A DNA stretch of 64,000 nt from Acidobacteriaceae bacterium TAA 166 (GTDB lineage: Bacteria; Acidobacteriota; Terriglobia; Terriglobales; Acidobacteriaceae), in the NCBI GenBank assembly GCA_000421065.1, contig ATWD01000001.1, forward strand, positions 2,782,001-2,846,000, written 5' to 3'. The stretch's first letter is position 1, and each line of letters begins with the position of its first letter. Shown piece by piece: positions 26,697-34,774 of this stretch. The notes below the pieces were generated by a model. It was not told the origin of the DNA, did not search any database, and was given only the letters and a program-made list of their open reading frames with translations. The translations under genes and the position numbers were made by a program.

Positions 26697-27755
26697 ATGA
26701 AGAGCCTCACCCGGTCGCTCCTTCTCCTCGCATCCCTCTGGGCCCTCCTCCTCCAACCCCTCTCCACCGACGCCTGCACCCGCGCCGTCTTCCTCGGCGA
26801 CAACGGCGAGGTCATCACCGCCCGCTCCATGGACTGGAAGACCGACGTCGGAACCAACCTCTGGGTCTTCCCTCGCGGCATGCACCGCACCGGCGAGGCC
26901 GGTCCCGGCTCCGTCACCTGGACCTCCAAATACGGCAGCGTCATCGCCTCTGCCTACGACGTCGCCACCACCGACGGCATGAACGAAAAAGGCCTCGTCG
27001 CCAATGTCCTCTGGCTCGTCGAGTCCAAGTACCCCGACTCCAACGCCTCCAAACGCCCCACCATGGCCATCTCCATCTGGGCCCAGTATGTCCTCGACAA
27101 CTTCGCCACCGTCGAGCAGGCGGTCAACGCCCTCCAGAGCGAGCCCTTCACCGTCGTCACCGCCAGCGTCCCCGGCGAAGATCGACTCGCCACCCTTCAC
27201 CTCTCCCTCTCCGATGCCACCGGCGACAGCGCCATCTTCGAGTACGTCAACGGCCGCCAGGTCATCCACCACGACCGCAAGTACCAGGTCATGACCAACT
27301 CCCCCCTCTTCGAGCAGCAGCTCGCTCTCGAACAGTACTGGCGCCAGATCGGAGGAACCACCTTCCTGCCCGGGACCAACCGCGCCTCCGACCGCTTCGC
27401 CCGAGCCTCCTTCTACATCAACGCCATCCCCAGAACCGAATCCCCCGAGATCCTCGTCGCCAGCGTCTTCAGCGTCATTCGCAACGTCTCCGTTCCCTAC
27501 GGCATCAACACCCCCGACGAGCCCAACATCTCCTCCACCCGCTGGCGCACGGTCGCCGACCACAAGCGCCTGCTCTACTTCTTCGAGTCCGCCCTCACCC
27601 CCAACACCTTCTGGGTCAACCTCAAGGACATCGACTTCTCTCCCTCCGCCAAAACCCTCAAGCTGGACCTCGGACCCCACCAGACCCACACCTTCTCCGG
27701 CAACGCCAGCAAAGACTTCAAAGAGACCGCACCCTTCAAATTCCTGGGTCTCTAA
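26697..27755 (+). CDS. Exported choloylglycine-hydrolase-family (linear amide C-N hydrolase) enzyme
   Basis: 352 residues from the ATG at 26697. Residues 1-26 are a signal peptide; its removal before CTRAVF exposes Cys27, the N-terminal nucleophile of this Ntn-hydrolase family. Other active-site landmarks: ARSMDWKTDVG (conserved Arg and Asp), DGMNEKGLVANVLWL, MTNSPLF, and SSTRWRTVADHKRLLYFF near the end. Family members cleave bile-salt conjugates, penicillin V or N-acyl homoserine lactones. In a soil-type bacterium a quorum-quenching or acylamide role is more plausible than bile metabolism, but that is inference. Confidence 0.88.
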   Translation: MKSLTRSLLLLASLWALLLQPLSTDACTRAVFLGDNGEVITARSMDWKTDVGTNLWVFPRGMHRTGEAGPGSVTWTSKYGSVIASAYDVATTDGMNEKGLVANVLWLVESKYPDSNASKRPTMAISIWAQYVLDNFATVEQAVNALQSEPFTVVTASVPGEDRLATLHLSLSDATGDSAIFEYVNGRQVIHHDRKYQVMTNSPLFEQQLALEQYWRQIGGTTFLPGTNRASDRFARASFYINAIPRTESPEILVASVFSVIRNVSVPYGINTPDEPNISSTRWRTVADHKRLLYFFESALTPNTFWVNLKDIDFSPSAKTLKLDLGPHQTHTFSGNASKDFKETAPFKFLGL

Positions 27756-27792
27756 GCTGTAGCCAGGGCGCCTATGGGATGCGTAAGGCTTA

Positions 27793-27825
27793 CGGCCTGC
27801 CGGGCTCGCGCGGCAGCGCTGTCTT
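27793..27825. repeat. Copy P of the dispersed element (minimal derivative)
   Basis: ACGGCCTGCCGGGCTCGCGC continuing GGCAGCGCTGTCTTT: the two element termini fused with no arms or centre. It lies between the hydrolase and folC. Confidence 0.75.
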
Positions 27826-27873
27826 TAAACGCGCCGCCTTCCCGCCCCAATCCCAACGGCCTAAAATACATCC

Positions 27874-29355
27874 ATGTCCTACGCCGAAGCGATCGACCAT
27901 CTGTACGCTCGTGGTCTCGAGCTCGCCCCCGACACCCCCGCTCTACGCCGCAAGTTCGATCTCGAGCACATGCGCACGCTCTGCCGCGCACTCGGCCACC
28001 CCCAGGACCGCTTCCCCTCCGTGCTGATCGCCGGGACCAACGGCAAGGGCTCCACCTCCGCCACCCTCGCCAGCATCCTCACCGCCGCCGGCCATCGCAC
28101 CGCCCTCTACACCTCGCCCCACCTCTCCCGTGTCAACGAGCGCATCCGGATCGACGGCACCCCCATCTCCGACGACGACTTCGCCGGCCTCTACTTCCTC
28201 GTCGATTCCACCGCCGAGCGACTTGTCGCCGAAGACGCACTTCCCCACTCCCCCAGCTTCTTCGAGACCCTCACCGCCATCGCTTTCCTCTACTTCGCCG
28301 GCGTCGACGGCACCCATCCCCCGTCCGAGCACAACGACTCGCCGCGCACAGCGGTGGAGATAGCGATCCTCGAGGTCGGCCTCGGAGGCCGTCTCGACGC
28401 CACCAACATCGTCTCTCCCCTGATCTCCATCCTCACCGACATCTCCCTCGACCACCAGGACTACCTCGGCAACACCATCGCCGAGATCACCCGCGAGAAA
28501 GCCGGAATCCTCCGTCCCCATGGAACCCTCATCACCTTGCCTCAGCACCCCGAGGCCAACCAGGCCATCGGCGAGGCAGCCCAGGAGCTCGATCTCCACG
28601 CCATCAGCGCCACCCCGTATCTCCCCACCGCCGGCAAGCTCCTCACCCAGAGTCAGATCCATCGCGAGCCAAGTGTCCTCCTGAGGGCTTTTCGTAACTC
28701 ATACGCCGTCCCCCTTGCCGGCCAGTCCCTCCATGTCGACTCTCCCCTCTGGGGCCAGCACCAGCAGCGCAACCTTGCGCTTGCCATCGCCGCCGCGGAA
28801 GAATTACGTAACCCAAACAGTTACAGAAGAGAATCAAGTAACCATGATAGTTACAAAATAACCGATCAACAGATTGAAGCCGGAATCCGCGATACCCGCT
28901 GGCCCGGACGCCTCGAGCTTCTTCCCCTTCCCGGCTCCGCGTCCATCCTGCTCGACGTCGCCCATAATCCCGCCGGCGCCTGGACTCTCCGCGCCGCGCT
29001 CTCGCAGCTCCCTGCCGACCAGCCCCGCACCCTGCTCTTCTCCTGCCTGCGCGACAAGGACCTCCGCGAGATGAGCCAGATCCTGCTGCCGCTCTTCGAT
29101 CCCAGCTCCCCCGACCGTCCTCACGACCACATCCTCTTCGCCCCCATCGCCAGCCCCCGGGCCGCCTCGCTCGACCAGCTCGAAGCCGCCGCCCGCGACC
29201 TTGAGATTCCCTCCGAAAGTCTTCCCACGCTCGAGCAGGCCCTCGCCCATGCCCAGGCCATCACCCCGGCCGACGGCCTCATCGTCGCCACCGGCTCCGT
29301 CTACCTCATCGGCGAGCTCCGCGCCATCCTCCTCTCGGAGGCATCGCCTCGATGA
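27874..29355 (+). CDS. folC: Bifunctional folylpolyglutamate synthase / dihydrofolate synthase
   Basis: 493 residues, slightly long for FolC. The ATP-binding loop GTNGKGS is at about residue 52, the omega-loop region YTSPHLSRVNERIRIDG follows, then EVGLGGRLDATN and the C-terminal DVAHNPAGA domain. It adds glutamate to dihydropteroate and folates. Unusual: residues 311-330 (NPNSYRRESSNHDSYKITDQ) come from a locally A+T-rich stretch with two GTAACC-N6-AGTTAC palindromes, apparently a small insertion. The stop overlaps the acyltransferase start by four bases (ATGA). Confidence 0.94.
   Translation: MSYAEAIDHLYARGLELAPDTPALRRKFDLEHMRTLCRALGHPQDRFPSVLIAGTNGKGSTSATLASILTAAGHRTALYTSPHLSRVNERIRIDGTPISDDDFAGLYFLVDSTAERLVAEDALPHSPSFFETLTAIAFLYFAGVDGTHPPSEHNDSPRTAVEIAILEVGLGGRLDATNIVSPLISILTDISLDHQDYLGNTIAEITREKAGILRPHGTLITLPQHPEANQAIGEAAQELDLHAISATPYLPTAGKLLTQSQIHREPSVLLRAFRNSYAVPLAGQSLHVDSPLWGQHQQRNLALAIAAAEELRNPNSYRRESSNHDSYKITDQQIEAGIRDTRWPGRLELLPLPGSASILLDVAHNPAGAWTLRAALSQLPADQPRTLLFSCLRDKDLREMSQILLPLFDPSSPDRPHDHILFAPIASPRAASLDQLEAAARDLEIPSESLPTLEQALAHAQAITPADGLIVATGSVYLIGELRAILLSEASPR
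28808..28854. repeat. Pair of GTAAC-N7-GTTAC palindromes inside folC
   Basis: Two units 30 bases apart: 28808-28824 and 28838-28854, each GTAAC, seven bases, GTTAC. The tract is A+T-rich in an otherwise very GC-rich gene and is kept in frame. Confidence 0.7.
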
Positions 29356-30218
29356 ATCCAGAGGAACTCGGCCCCATGCCGTCCGAAGAAGCGATTCCCA
29401 ATCCTCCTCAGATAGAACCCGACGAGGCACAGATCCCAGCCCCCCTTCCCTCAGCTTCCACCGCGGCAAAGGCGTCCCCTGCCGCGTCGGCATCCGCGTT
29501 TTTCCGCTGGTTGACGTATCTCGTTCTTCTTCCCCTCATCGCGGCCTCCACCGCCTTCTTCGGCTGCATCTCGCTACTCTGTGGCCTGTGGGACCCGTCC
29601 GGCCGCCAGCAGCACTTCATCGCCCACCTCTGGGCCCGGTCGCTGCTGATCTTCAGCCTCTCCCCGGTCACCCTCATCGGTGAGGAGAAGATTCGCCGCC
29701 GTCACGCCGCCGTCTACGCCTCCAACCATCTCAGCTACTACGACACCCCGGTCCTCTTCGCCCGGCTCCCCTTCCAGTTCCGCATCTTCGCTAAACAAGG
29801 CCTATGGAAGCTTCCCTTCATTGGCTGGTACCTCAACCGCTCCGGTCAAGTCCCCGTCGATCAATCCAGCGCCCGCAACGCGGTCGCCAGCCTCAACCGT
29901 GGCGTTCAGACCCTCAAACAGGGCCTACCCCTGCTGATCTTTCCCGAAGGCGGTCGCACCTCCACCGGCTACCCCCAGCCCTTCGTCTCGGGAGCAGCCT
30001 ACATGGCCATCAAGGCCCAGGTTCCTGTCGTCCCCATCACGCTCATCGGGACCCACGAGCTTCTGCCGATACATGTCTACCATCTCAATCCGCGTCCCCT
30101 GGCCATCATCCTTGGCGATCCCATCCCCACCACCGGCCTCACCACCCGCGACGCGGACGCCCTTACGCAGCGCCTGCTACAAATCATCACCTCCACCTAC
30201 CTCGAATACCATCCTTGA
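29352..30218 (+). CDS. 1-acyl-sn-glycerol-3-phosphate acyltransferase (PlsC-like)
   Basis: 288 residues. A Pro/Ala-rich N-terminal ~45 residues is followed by a membrane helix (FFRWLTYLVLLPLIAASTAFFGCI). The acyltransferase motifs are present: block I NHLSYYD (His126, Asp131), block II around FRIFAKQGLWKLPFIGWYLNRSGQVPVD, and block III FPEGGR at 197-202. It acylates lysophosphatidate to phosphatidate at the inner membrane or a related lysolipid. It is translationally coupled to folC. Confidence 0.9.
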   Translation: MNPEELGPMPSEEAIPNPPQIEPDEAQIPAPLPSASTAAKASPAASASAFFRWLTYLVLLPLIAASTAFFGCISLLCGLWDPSGRQQHFIAHLWARSLLIFSLSPVTLIGEEKIRRRHAAVYASNHLSYYDTPVLFARLPFQFRIFAKQGLWKLPFIGWYLNRSGQVPVDQSSARNAVASLNRGVQTLKQGLPLLIFPEGGRTSTGYPQPFVSGAAYMAIKAQVPVVPITLIGTHELLPIHVYHLNPRPLAIILGDPIPTTGLTTRDADALTQRLLQIITSTYLEYHP

Positions 30219-30309
30219 CATTGCGTCGAATGGCGTCCAATCGCCGTTGCGGCGGCGCTAAGATTGTTGCTGCTCGCGCACGGCGAGTGGGCCTTCGGTG
30301 TGGACTATC

Positions 30310-31137
30310 ATGAAACCAGCCATGAAGCCGCGAATCGCCATTCCCATCCCCACCGGCCACGACCCTGAGTACAACTCCCGCTCCTGGACCGCCTACGCCG
30401 AGGCCGTGACCCGGGCAGGCGGCGAGCCCGTCGAGATTCCCCTCATTGCCTCTCCGCGCGAGATCGCCGACCTCATCAATACCTGCCACGGTGTTCTCCT
30501 CCCCGGCTCTCCCGCCGACGTCAATCCGCACAAGTATGGCCATGAGCCCATCCCCGAGTGCAGCCCCGCCGACCCCGCCCGCGAGAACGTCGACGAGCTC
30601 CTCCTCCAGGATGCGCACAATCTCTATAAGCCTCTCCTGACCATCTGCTTCGGAACCCAGTCGCTCAATGTATGGCGCGGCGGCACCCTCCTCCAGGACA
30701 TCTCTCCCGTTCCCGTGAATCATCGCGCCGGCAAGACGGTCGCGGTCGCTCATATCGCCGGGGTCCTGAAAGACTCCCTCCTCGGCAGCCTTCTCACTCC
30801 CGAGGAGGCTCCCGAACAGCAGGCTGGGCCGGAGACCGACTCGGGAAGAGAGGCTTTTCTTCGTCTGCCTATCAACTCCAGCCATCACCAAGCCATCGGA
30901 ATTCCCGGGGATGGTCTCCGCGTCGTTGCCCGCAGCGCGGAAGATGGTGTGATCGAGGCGGTGGAGGGGGGACAGGATCCGCACAATCCTCAGGCTCACT
31001 TCGTGGTGGGCGTACAGTGGCACCCGGAGCGCAGCTATGAGATCTCGGCAGCCTCCCGGGCGCTCTTCGACCGGTTTATCGCCCAGGCCGCGGCCTGGAC
31101 TCCGAGGCCGATCCACACCTCCGTTGCCAAGAGCTGA
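30310..31137 (+). CDS. Class I glutamine-amidotransferase-like, gamma-glutamyl-GABA hydrolase family (peptidase C26)
   Basis: 275 residues from the ATG at 30310; GTG at 30298 is an in-frame alternative. Landmarks: IPIPTGHDPEYNSRSWTAYAEAVTRAGGEPVEI opening, GVLLPGSPADVNPHKYG, the nucleophile elbow TICFGTQSLNVWRGGTL (usual form is ICRGxQ, so Arg is replaced by Phe), INSSHHQAI, and the catalytic-dyad block VVGVQWHPE. Members hydrolyse gamma-glutamyl amides in the cytoplasm, as PuuD does in putrescine breakdown. No other putrescine gene is adjacent. Confidence 0.87.
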   Translation: MKPAMKPRIAIPIPTGHDPEYNSRSWTAYAEAVTRAGGEPVEIPLIASPREIADLINTCHGVLLPGSPADVNPHKYGHEPIPECSPADPARENVDELLLQDAHNLYKPLLTICFGTQSLNVWRGGTLLQDISPVPVNHRAGKTVAVAHIAGVLKDSLLGSLLTPEEAPEQQAGPETDSGREAFLRLPINSSHHQAIGIPGDGLRVVARSAEDGVIEAVEGGQDPHNPQAHFVVGVQWHPERSYEISAASRALFDRFIAQAAAWTPRPIHTSVAKS

Positions 31138-31148
31138 TTTTGATGGAA

Positions 31149-31164
31149 TGTTACACGTGGAACA
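31149..31164. promoter_or_regulatory. parS-like site 1
   Basis: TGTTACACGTGGAACA: the 16-bp centromere-type site bound by ParB, here with one half-site deviation. It lies just after the C26 amidotransferase stop codon. Confidence 0.75.
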
Positions 31165-31257
31165 TCGGCTAAAAGGAAGGGGATGCTCCAGGCGGATGCA
31201 TCTCCCTTTCTTTTTAACATCTGCCCTCAGGGAAGGGTGAAGCAAAACTCTCCTGAG

Positions 31258-31273
31258 CGTTCCACGTGGAACA
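31258..31273. promoter_or_regulatory. parS-like site 2
   Basis: CGTTCCACGTGGAACA, one mismatch from the perfect palindrome at its first base. Confidence 0.78.
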
Positions 31274-31373
31274 ATTTATGGCTTTTACGGGGCAGCTCCT
31301 CCCGGATCCGGCGAATTGCACTCCTGAATTAGCCTCGGACGAAGCGGAGGAAGCGATAGGGTTATTTTGCGAA

Positions 31374-31389
31374 TGTTCCACGTGGAACA
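31374..31389. promoter_or_regulatory. parS-like site 3
   Basis: TGTTCCACGTGGAACA, a perfect 16-bp palindrome about 50 bases upstream of rsmG. Confidence 0.85.
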
Positions 31390-31409
31390 TTCGCCGCCTT
31401 TCCCCTCAC

Positions 31410-31425
31410 TGTTCCACGTGGAACA
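31410..31425. promoter_or_regulatory. parS-like site 4
   Basis: TGTTCCACGTGGAACA, perfect palindrome 13 bases before the rsmG start, 36 bases from site 3. ParB binding here could also repress rsmG-parAB. Confidence 0.85.
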
Positions 31426-31438
31426 ATAGAGAAACCCT

Positions 31439-32047
31439 ATGGCTGTCCTAGAAGAAACTCGTATCGCCGATCTGTTGCGGCCTTATCTTGAACCTGTGCC
31501 GCAGGAGGTTTTGACGCGGCTTTCGTTTTATCTTGATCTCCTCGTCCGATGGAACGCGCGCACCAACCTGACTGCGATCCGAGAGCCGGGAGAGATGGTG
31601 CGGAGGCACTTTGGCGAGAGCCTCTTCGCTGCCCAGCATCTAGGCCCCGAGATCCCGGCAAATCTATTGGACCTGGGATCGGGGGCCGGATTCCCGGGGC
31701 TCCCTATTGCGCTACTTCATCCGAAGATCGCGGTGACGCTTGCAGAGTCCCAGAATAAGAAGGCTACCTTTCTTCGTGAGGTGATCCGAAGCCTCGGAGT
31801 TCGGAATGTCGAGGTGTGGGCGGAGCGGGCTGAGACGATGCCTTCTGAACGCCGATACCATACCGTTGCCTTGCGTGCAGTGGATGATCGAACGCAGGCC
31901 TTAGCCGCCGCCGCCGCCCGTGCCGAACGTCAGCTTCTCCTTCTTTCTACCGATCAGCCCAATCCTCCCGATGGATTCGAGGCTACGGAGACACTTCGGC
32001 TTCCAGAGAGCAGGGCGGGAGTCCTCTTCCGTATGGAGCGCCTCTAG
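31439..32047 (+). CDS. rsmG: 16S rRNA (guanine(527)-N7)-methyltransferase RsmG (GidB)
   Basis: 202 residues. The SAM-binding motif LLDLGSGAGFPGLPIALLHP and the family block FYLDLLVRWNARTNLTAIREPGEMVRRHFGES are diagnostic, followed by ESQNKKATFLREVIRSLG and VALRAVDD. It methylates N7 of G527 in 16S rRNA; loss gives low-level streptomycin resistance. First gene of rsmG-parA-parB and flanked by parS-like sites. Confidence 0.95.
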   Translation: MAVLEETRIADLLRPYLEPVPQEVLTRLSFYLDLLVRWNARTNLTAIREPGEMVRRHFGESLFAAQHLGPEIPANLLDLGSGAGFPGLPIALLHPKIAVTLAESQNKKATFLREVIRSLGVRNVEVWAERAETMPSERRYHTVALRAVDDRTQALAAAAARAERQLLLLSTDQPNPPDGFEATETLRLPESRAGVLFRMERL

Positions 32048-32079
32048 GCCGGATCGATTTTGAGGGAAGGGAAAGGCTT

Positions 32080-32129
32080 GTGGCCTGCTGGCCGGGTCCA
32101 CGCGCAGTGGGCCCGTGTGGCGGCGCTGC
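32080..32129. repeat. Copy Q of the dispersed element (short derivative)
   Basis: TGGCCTGCTGGCCGGGTCCA, then CGCGCAGTGGGCCCGTGTGG CGGCGCTG. Both termini remain around one hairpin, CCAC-GCGCA-GTGG. It lies between rsmG and the parS-like sites before parA. Confidence 0.8.
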
Positions 32130-32141
32130 ACTTTCCGTGCG

Positions 32142-32157
32142 TGTTCCACGTGAAACA
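32142..32157. promoter_or_regulatory. parS-like site 5
   Basis: TGTTCCACGTGAAACA, an exact match to the Bacillus-type parS consensus TGTTNCACGTGAAACA. Confidence 0.88.
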
Positions 32158-32180
32158 TTTCTTGCTCCAGCAAAGCCGAA

Positions 32181-32196
32181 TGTTCCACGTGGAACA
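32181..32196. promoter_or_regulatory. parS-like site 6
   Basis: TGTTCCACGTGGAACA, perfect palindrome, upstream of parA. The rest of the 32197-32369 gap shows nothing else recognisable. Confidence 0.85.
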
Positions 32197-32369
32197 CCTG
32201 TTTTTGAGCCGCTCCCGAATAAAGATTTCCACACTGCCTCTCCGGGAAACATGCGATTCCCCGGGGTGTTTGCGAGCTTCCACATGTTCTCCACAGGGAA
32301 CGTCCTCTCTTAATAACGGCTCTAGCATTGCCCTTGAGGACCAAGGACGAATAACCTTTTCTTACAGCG

Positions 32370-33368
32370 ATGACGACCCAAAATTCCCCCTCCCATGCTT
32401 CACCGATGGCTGCCTCCGATAGGCCCAAGCCAGCCCACCAGCCCGCAGCCCAGGTCGAGAAAAATGGCGCGAAGAAGCCGAAGTCGCATGTGATTGCCGT
32501 GGTGAACCAGAAGGGAGGGGTCGGGAAGACGACCACCGCGATCAACCTGGCCGCCTCGTTCGCGCTGGAGGGAATTCCGACGCTGCTGATCGACTGCGAT
32601 CCGCAGGCTAACTCCTCGGGCGGCCTGGGGGTGACCCGCCAGGGAGAGGGCGAGGAGCACCGTCAGAGTGTCTATGAACTTCTGCTGGGAGAGACGACGA
32701 TCGAGGAGGCGATGCTTCCAACGGAGGTCGAAAACCTGAAGCTGGTGCCCTCAAGCAAGAACCTGATCGGGGCCACCATTGAGCTGATCTCGGCCGAGCG
32801 CAGGGAGTACCGTCTGCGTGAGGCGCTGGAACCGGTTCGGGAGAAGTTCTCGTTTATTCTGCTGGATTGCCCTCCGGCGCTCGACCTGCTGACGCTGAAC
32901 GCCCTGGTCGCCTCCGATAGTCTTCTGGTCCCGATGCAGGCCGAGTACTTTGCCCTGGAGGGAATCTCGGAGCTGATGTCGACCATGGATCGGGTGAAGG
33001 ACGGCTTGAACCCGGACCTGGCGCTTGAAGGGGTATTGCTGACGATGTACGACGACCGCACCAATCTGGCGATGCAGGTGACGGAGAATCTGAAGGCCTT
33101 CTTCCACGACAAGCTGCTGAAGACCTCGATCCCGCGCAATGTGCGCCTGGCCGAGGCTCCCAGCCACGGCAAGCCGGTGGCCCTCTATGACCCGAAGTCG
33201 CGGGGAGCGGAGACCTACCGGGATTTGGCGCTGGAGCTGCTGGAAAGGCATGGAATGGAGAGCCCCGAAGTGAAGCGGCGTAAGGCGGCTGCCGCCGCCG
33301 CCGCGAGCTCGCTGAAGTCGTTCCAGAAGCCGGAGAAGAAGTCGCGGTTCTGGCGCTCGGGGAGTTAA
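32370..33368 (+). CDS. parA: Chromosome-partitioning ATPase ParA (Soj)
   Basis: 332 residues. A ~38-residue disordered N-terminal tail precedes [21 protein letters not shown]; the deviant Walker A KGGVGKTT is at 48-55. Further blocks: [56 protein letters not shown]. The C-terminus has an Ala-rich plus basic tail ([26 protein letters not shown]). It forms the ATP-dependent gradient that moves ParB-parS complexes. Confidence 0.96.
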   Translation: MTTQNSPSHASPMAASDRPKPAHQPAAQVEKNGAKKPKSHVIAVVNQKGGVGKTTTAINLAASFALEGIPTLLIDCDPQANSSGGLGVTRQGEGEEHRQSVYELLLGETTIEEAMLPTEVENLKLVPSSKNLIGATIELISAERREYRLREALEPVREKFSFILLDCPPALDLLTLNALVASDSLLVPMQAEYFALEGISELMSTMDRVKDGLNPDLALEGVLLTMYDDRTNLAMQVTENLKAFFHDKLLKTSIPRNVRLAEAPSHGKPVALYDPKSRGAETYRDLALELLERHGMESPEVKRRKAAAAAAASSLKSFQKPEKKSRFWRSGS

Positions 33369-33531
33369 TCTTTTCTTTGGGCTGCGTGGTGTTCGAAGCC
33401 ATAGGCCTGGCCAGGAGATTTGTGGAGGGGAGCAGAACAGCATATCCCGCTTCACGCTCCGGTCGGGAGGACACTTTAAACGGTGAGATTGAAATAAAGC
33501 GGAATTGAATAACCAAGAAAGTTGAACTGCC

Positions 33532-34521
33532 ATGCCAACTGCCACGCCTGATCCAAAACGCCGTGCCCTGGGCAAAGGGCTTGAGTCCCTTCTGCCGAAG
33601 CGTTCCGTTCCTGCCGCCACACCGGCTCCGGCAGCTCCATCTGCGGCGTCGATCCCTTCCATTTCGGCCGCGGCCGCTTCCTCGGAGCCGGCGGGAAGGC
33701 CGTTGGAGATTCCTCTTGACCACATCGAACGAAATCCCTGGCAGACGCGCACGCGGTTCGACGAAGGCGAGCTGAATGAGCTGGCGCAGTCGATTGCGGC
33801 GACCGGGGTGGTGCAGCCTATTGTGGTCCGACCAATCCCACACTCTCCTAACCAGCCGCCGGGACAGAATCCGACTTACTACCAGCTGATCGCCGGGGAG
33901 CGACGGTGGCTGGCCTCACGTAAGGCGGGCAAGGAGACGATTCCGTCGATTGTGCGGCAGGTGAACGATGAGCAGGTTCTGGAGATGACGATCGTCGAGA
34001 ACCTGCAGCGTACGGACCTGAACCCGATGGAGCAGGCGCGGGCGTACCAGCGGCTGTCGAACGAGTTCAAGCTGACGCAGGAGCAGATGGCGCAGAAGAC
34101 GGGCAAGGAGCGGGCGTCGGTGGCGAACTTCCTCCGGCTGCTGCGGCTGCCGGAGAACGTGCAGGGGAAGGTGGAGTCGGGCGAGCTGAGCTTTGGGCAT
34201 GCGAAGGCGCTGCTGGCGCTCGAGAAGGCCGAGGCGATCCATACGGCGGCGCAGAAGGTAGTGGCGTTGTCGTTTTCGGTCCGGCAGACGGAGAACTATG
34301 TTCAGGGCCTGATCAATCCGGAGCAGAGGGAGAAGAAGCAGAAGGCGGCTTCCCAGCAGACGGAGGATCCGAACGTTCGCGAGGCGGAGGACAGGATTCG
34401 CAGGTCGCTGGGGCTGAAGGTGCGGATTGAAGACACGAAGGGCAAGGGGCGCGTGGTGATCGAGTACTCGGGGCTTGAGGATTTCGATGCTTTGTTGACG
34501 GCTTTGGGCGGGCATGCTTGA
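33532..34521 (+). CDS. parB: Chromosome-partitioning protein ParB (CTP-dependent clamp)
   Basis: 329 residues. The N-terminus has the ParA-interacting KRRALGKGLESLLPK. The CTP-binding domain contains IERNPWQTRTRFDEGELNELAQSI, GVVQPIVV and the GERRW motif at 122-126, then VENLQRTDLNPMEQA. The HTH recognising parS is ...LTQEQMAQKTGKERASVANFLRLLRLP. A C-terminal dimerisation domain ends RVVIEYSGLEDFDALLTAL. Six candidate parS sites lie within 2.4 kb upstream. Confidence 0.96.
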   Translation: MPTATPDPKRRALGKGLESLLPKRSVPAATPAPAAPSAASIPSISAAAASSEPAGRPLEIPLDHIERNPWQTRTRFDEGELNELAQSIAATGVVQPIVVRPIPHSPNQPPGQNPTYYQLIAGERRWLASRKAGKETIPSIVRQVNDEQVLEMTIVENLQRTDLNPMEQARAYQRLSNEFKLTQEQMAQKTGKERASVANFLRLLRLPENVQGKVESGELSFGHAKALLALEKAEAIHTAAQKVVALSFSVRQTENYVQGLINPEQREKKQKAASQQTEDPNVREAEDRIRRSLGLKVRIEDTKGKGRVVIEYSGLEDFDALLTALGGHA

Positions 34522-34551
34522 TTTGTAACTTAATTAGTTGCAAATATTAAA

Positions 34552-34750
34552 GGCTTGTGGCCTGCCGGCCGGGCCCACTACGCGTGGGGCGGTCACTTCG
34601 TGACGCGTATACCGGCTTCGCCATGGGTCTCCCTCTGGTCGGCGCAAACATTTTTGCCAGCGACCACGGGAGCCCCACTCCGAAGGGAGTACAACATCCC
34701 ACGAAGTGGGCGCTCCACGCGTAGTGGGCCCGCGCGGCAGCGCCTGTCTT
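34552..34750. repeat. Copy F of the dispersed multi-hairpin element (full length)
   Basis: The left terminus is TGTGGCCTGCCGGCCGGGCC and the right CGCGCGGCAGCGCCTGTCTT, so the termini are swapped relative to copy A. Left hairpin CCCAC-TACGC-GTGGG, right CCCAC-GCGTA-GTGGG, right inner stem CCCAC-GAA-GTGGG. It lies between parB and the methyltransferase gene. Confidence 0.92.
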
Positions 34751-34774
34751 CGAAATAGGTAGACTTCAAAGAGA

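Noticed and set aside
32261..32305. Seventh parS-like site (ATGTTCTCCACAGGGAACG)
   Set aside because: The central CACGTG core is missing, so it does not meet the parS pattern.
31138..32369. Replication origin
   Set aside because: parS-like sites are present, but I found no cluster of TTATCCACA-type DnaA boxes, A+T-rich unwinding region or dnaA gene.
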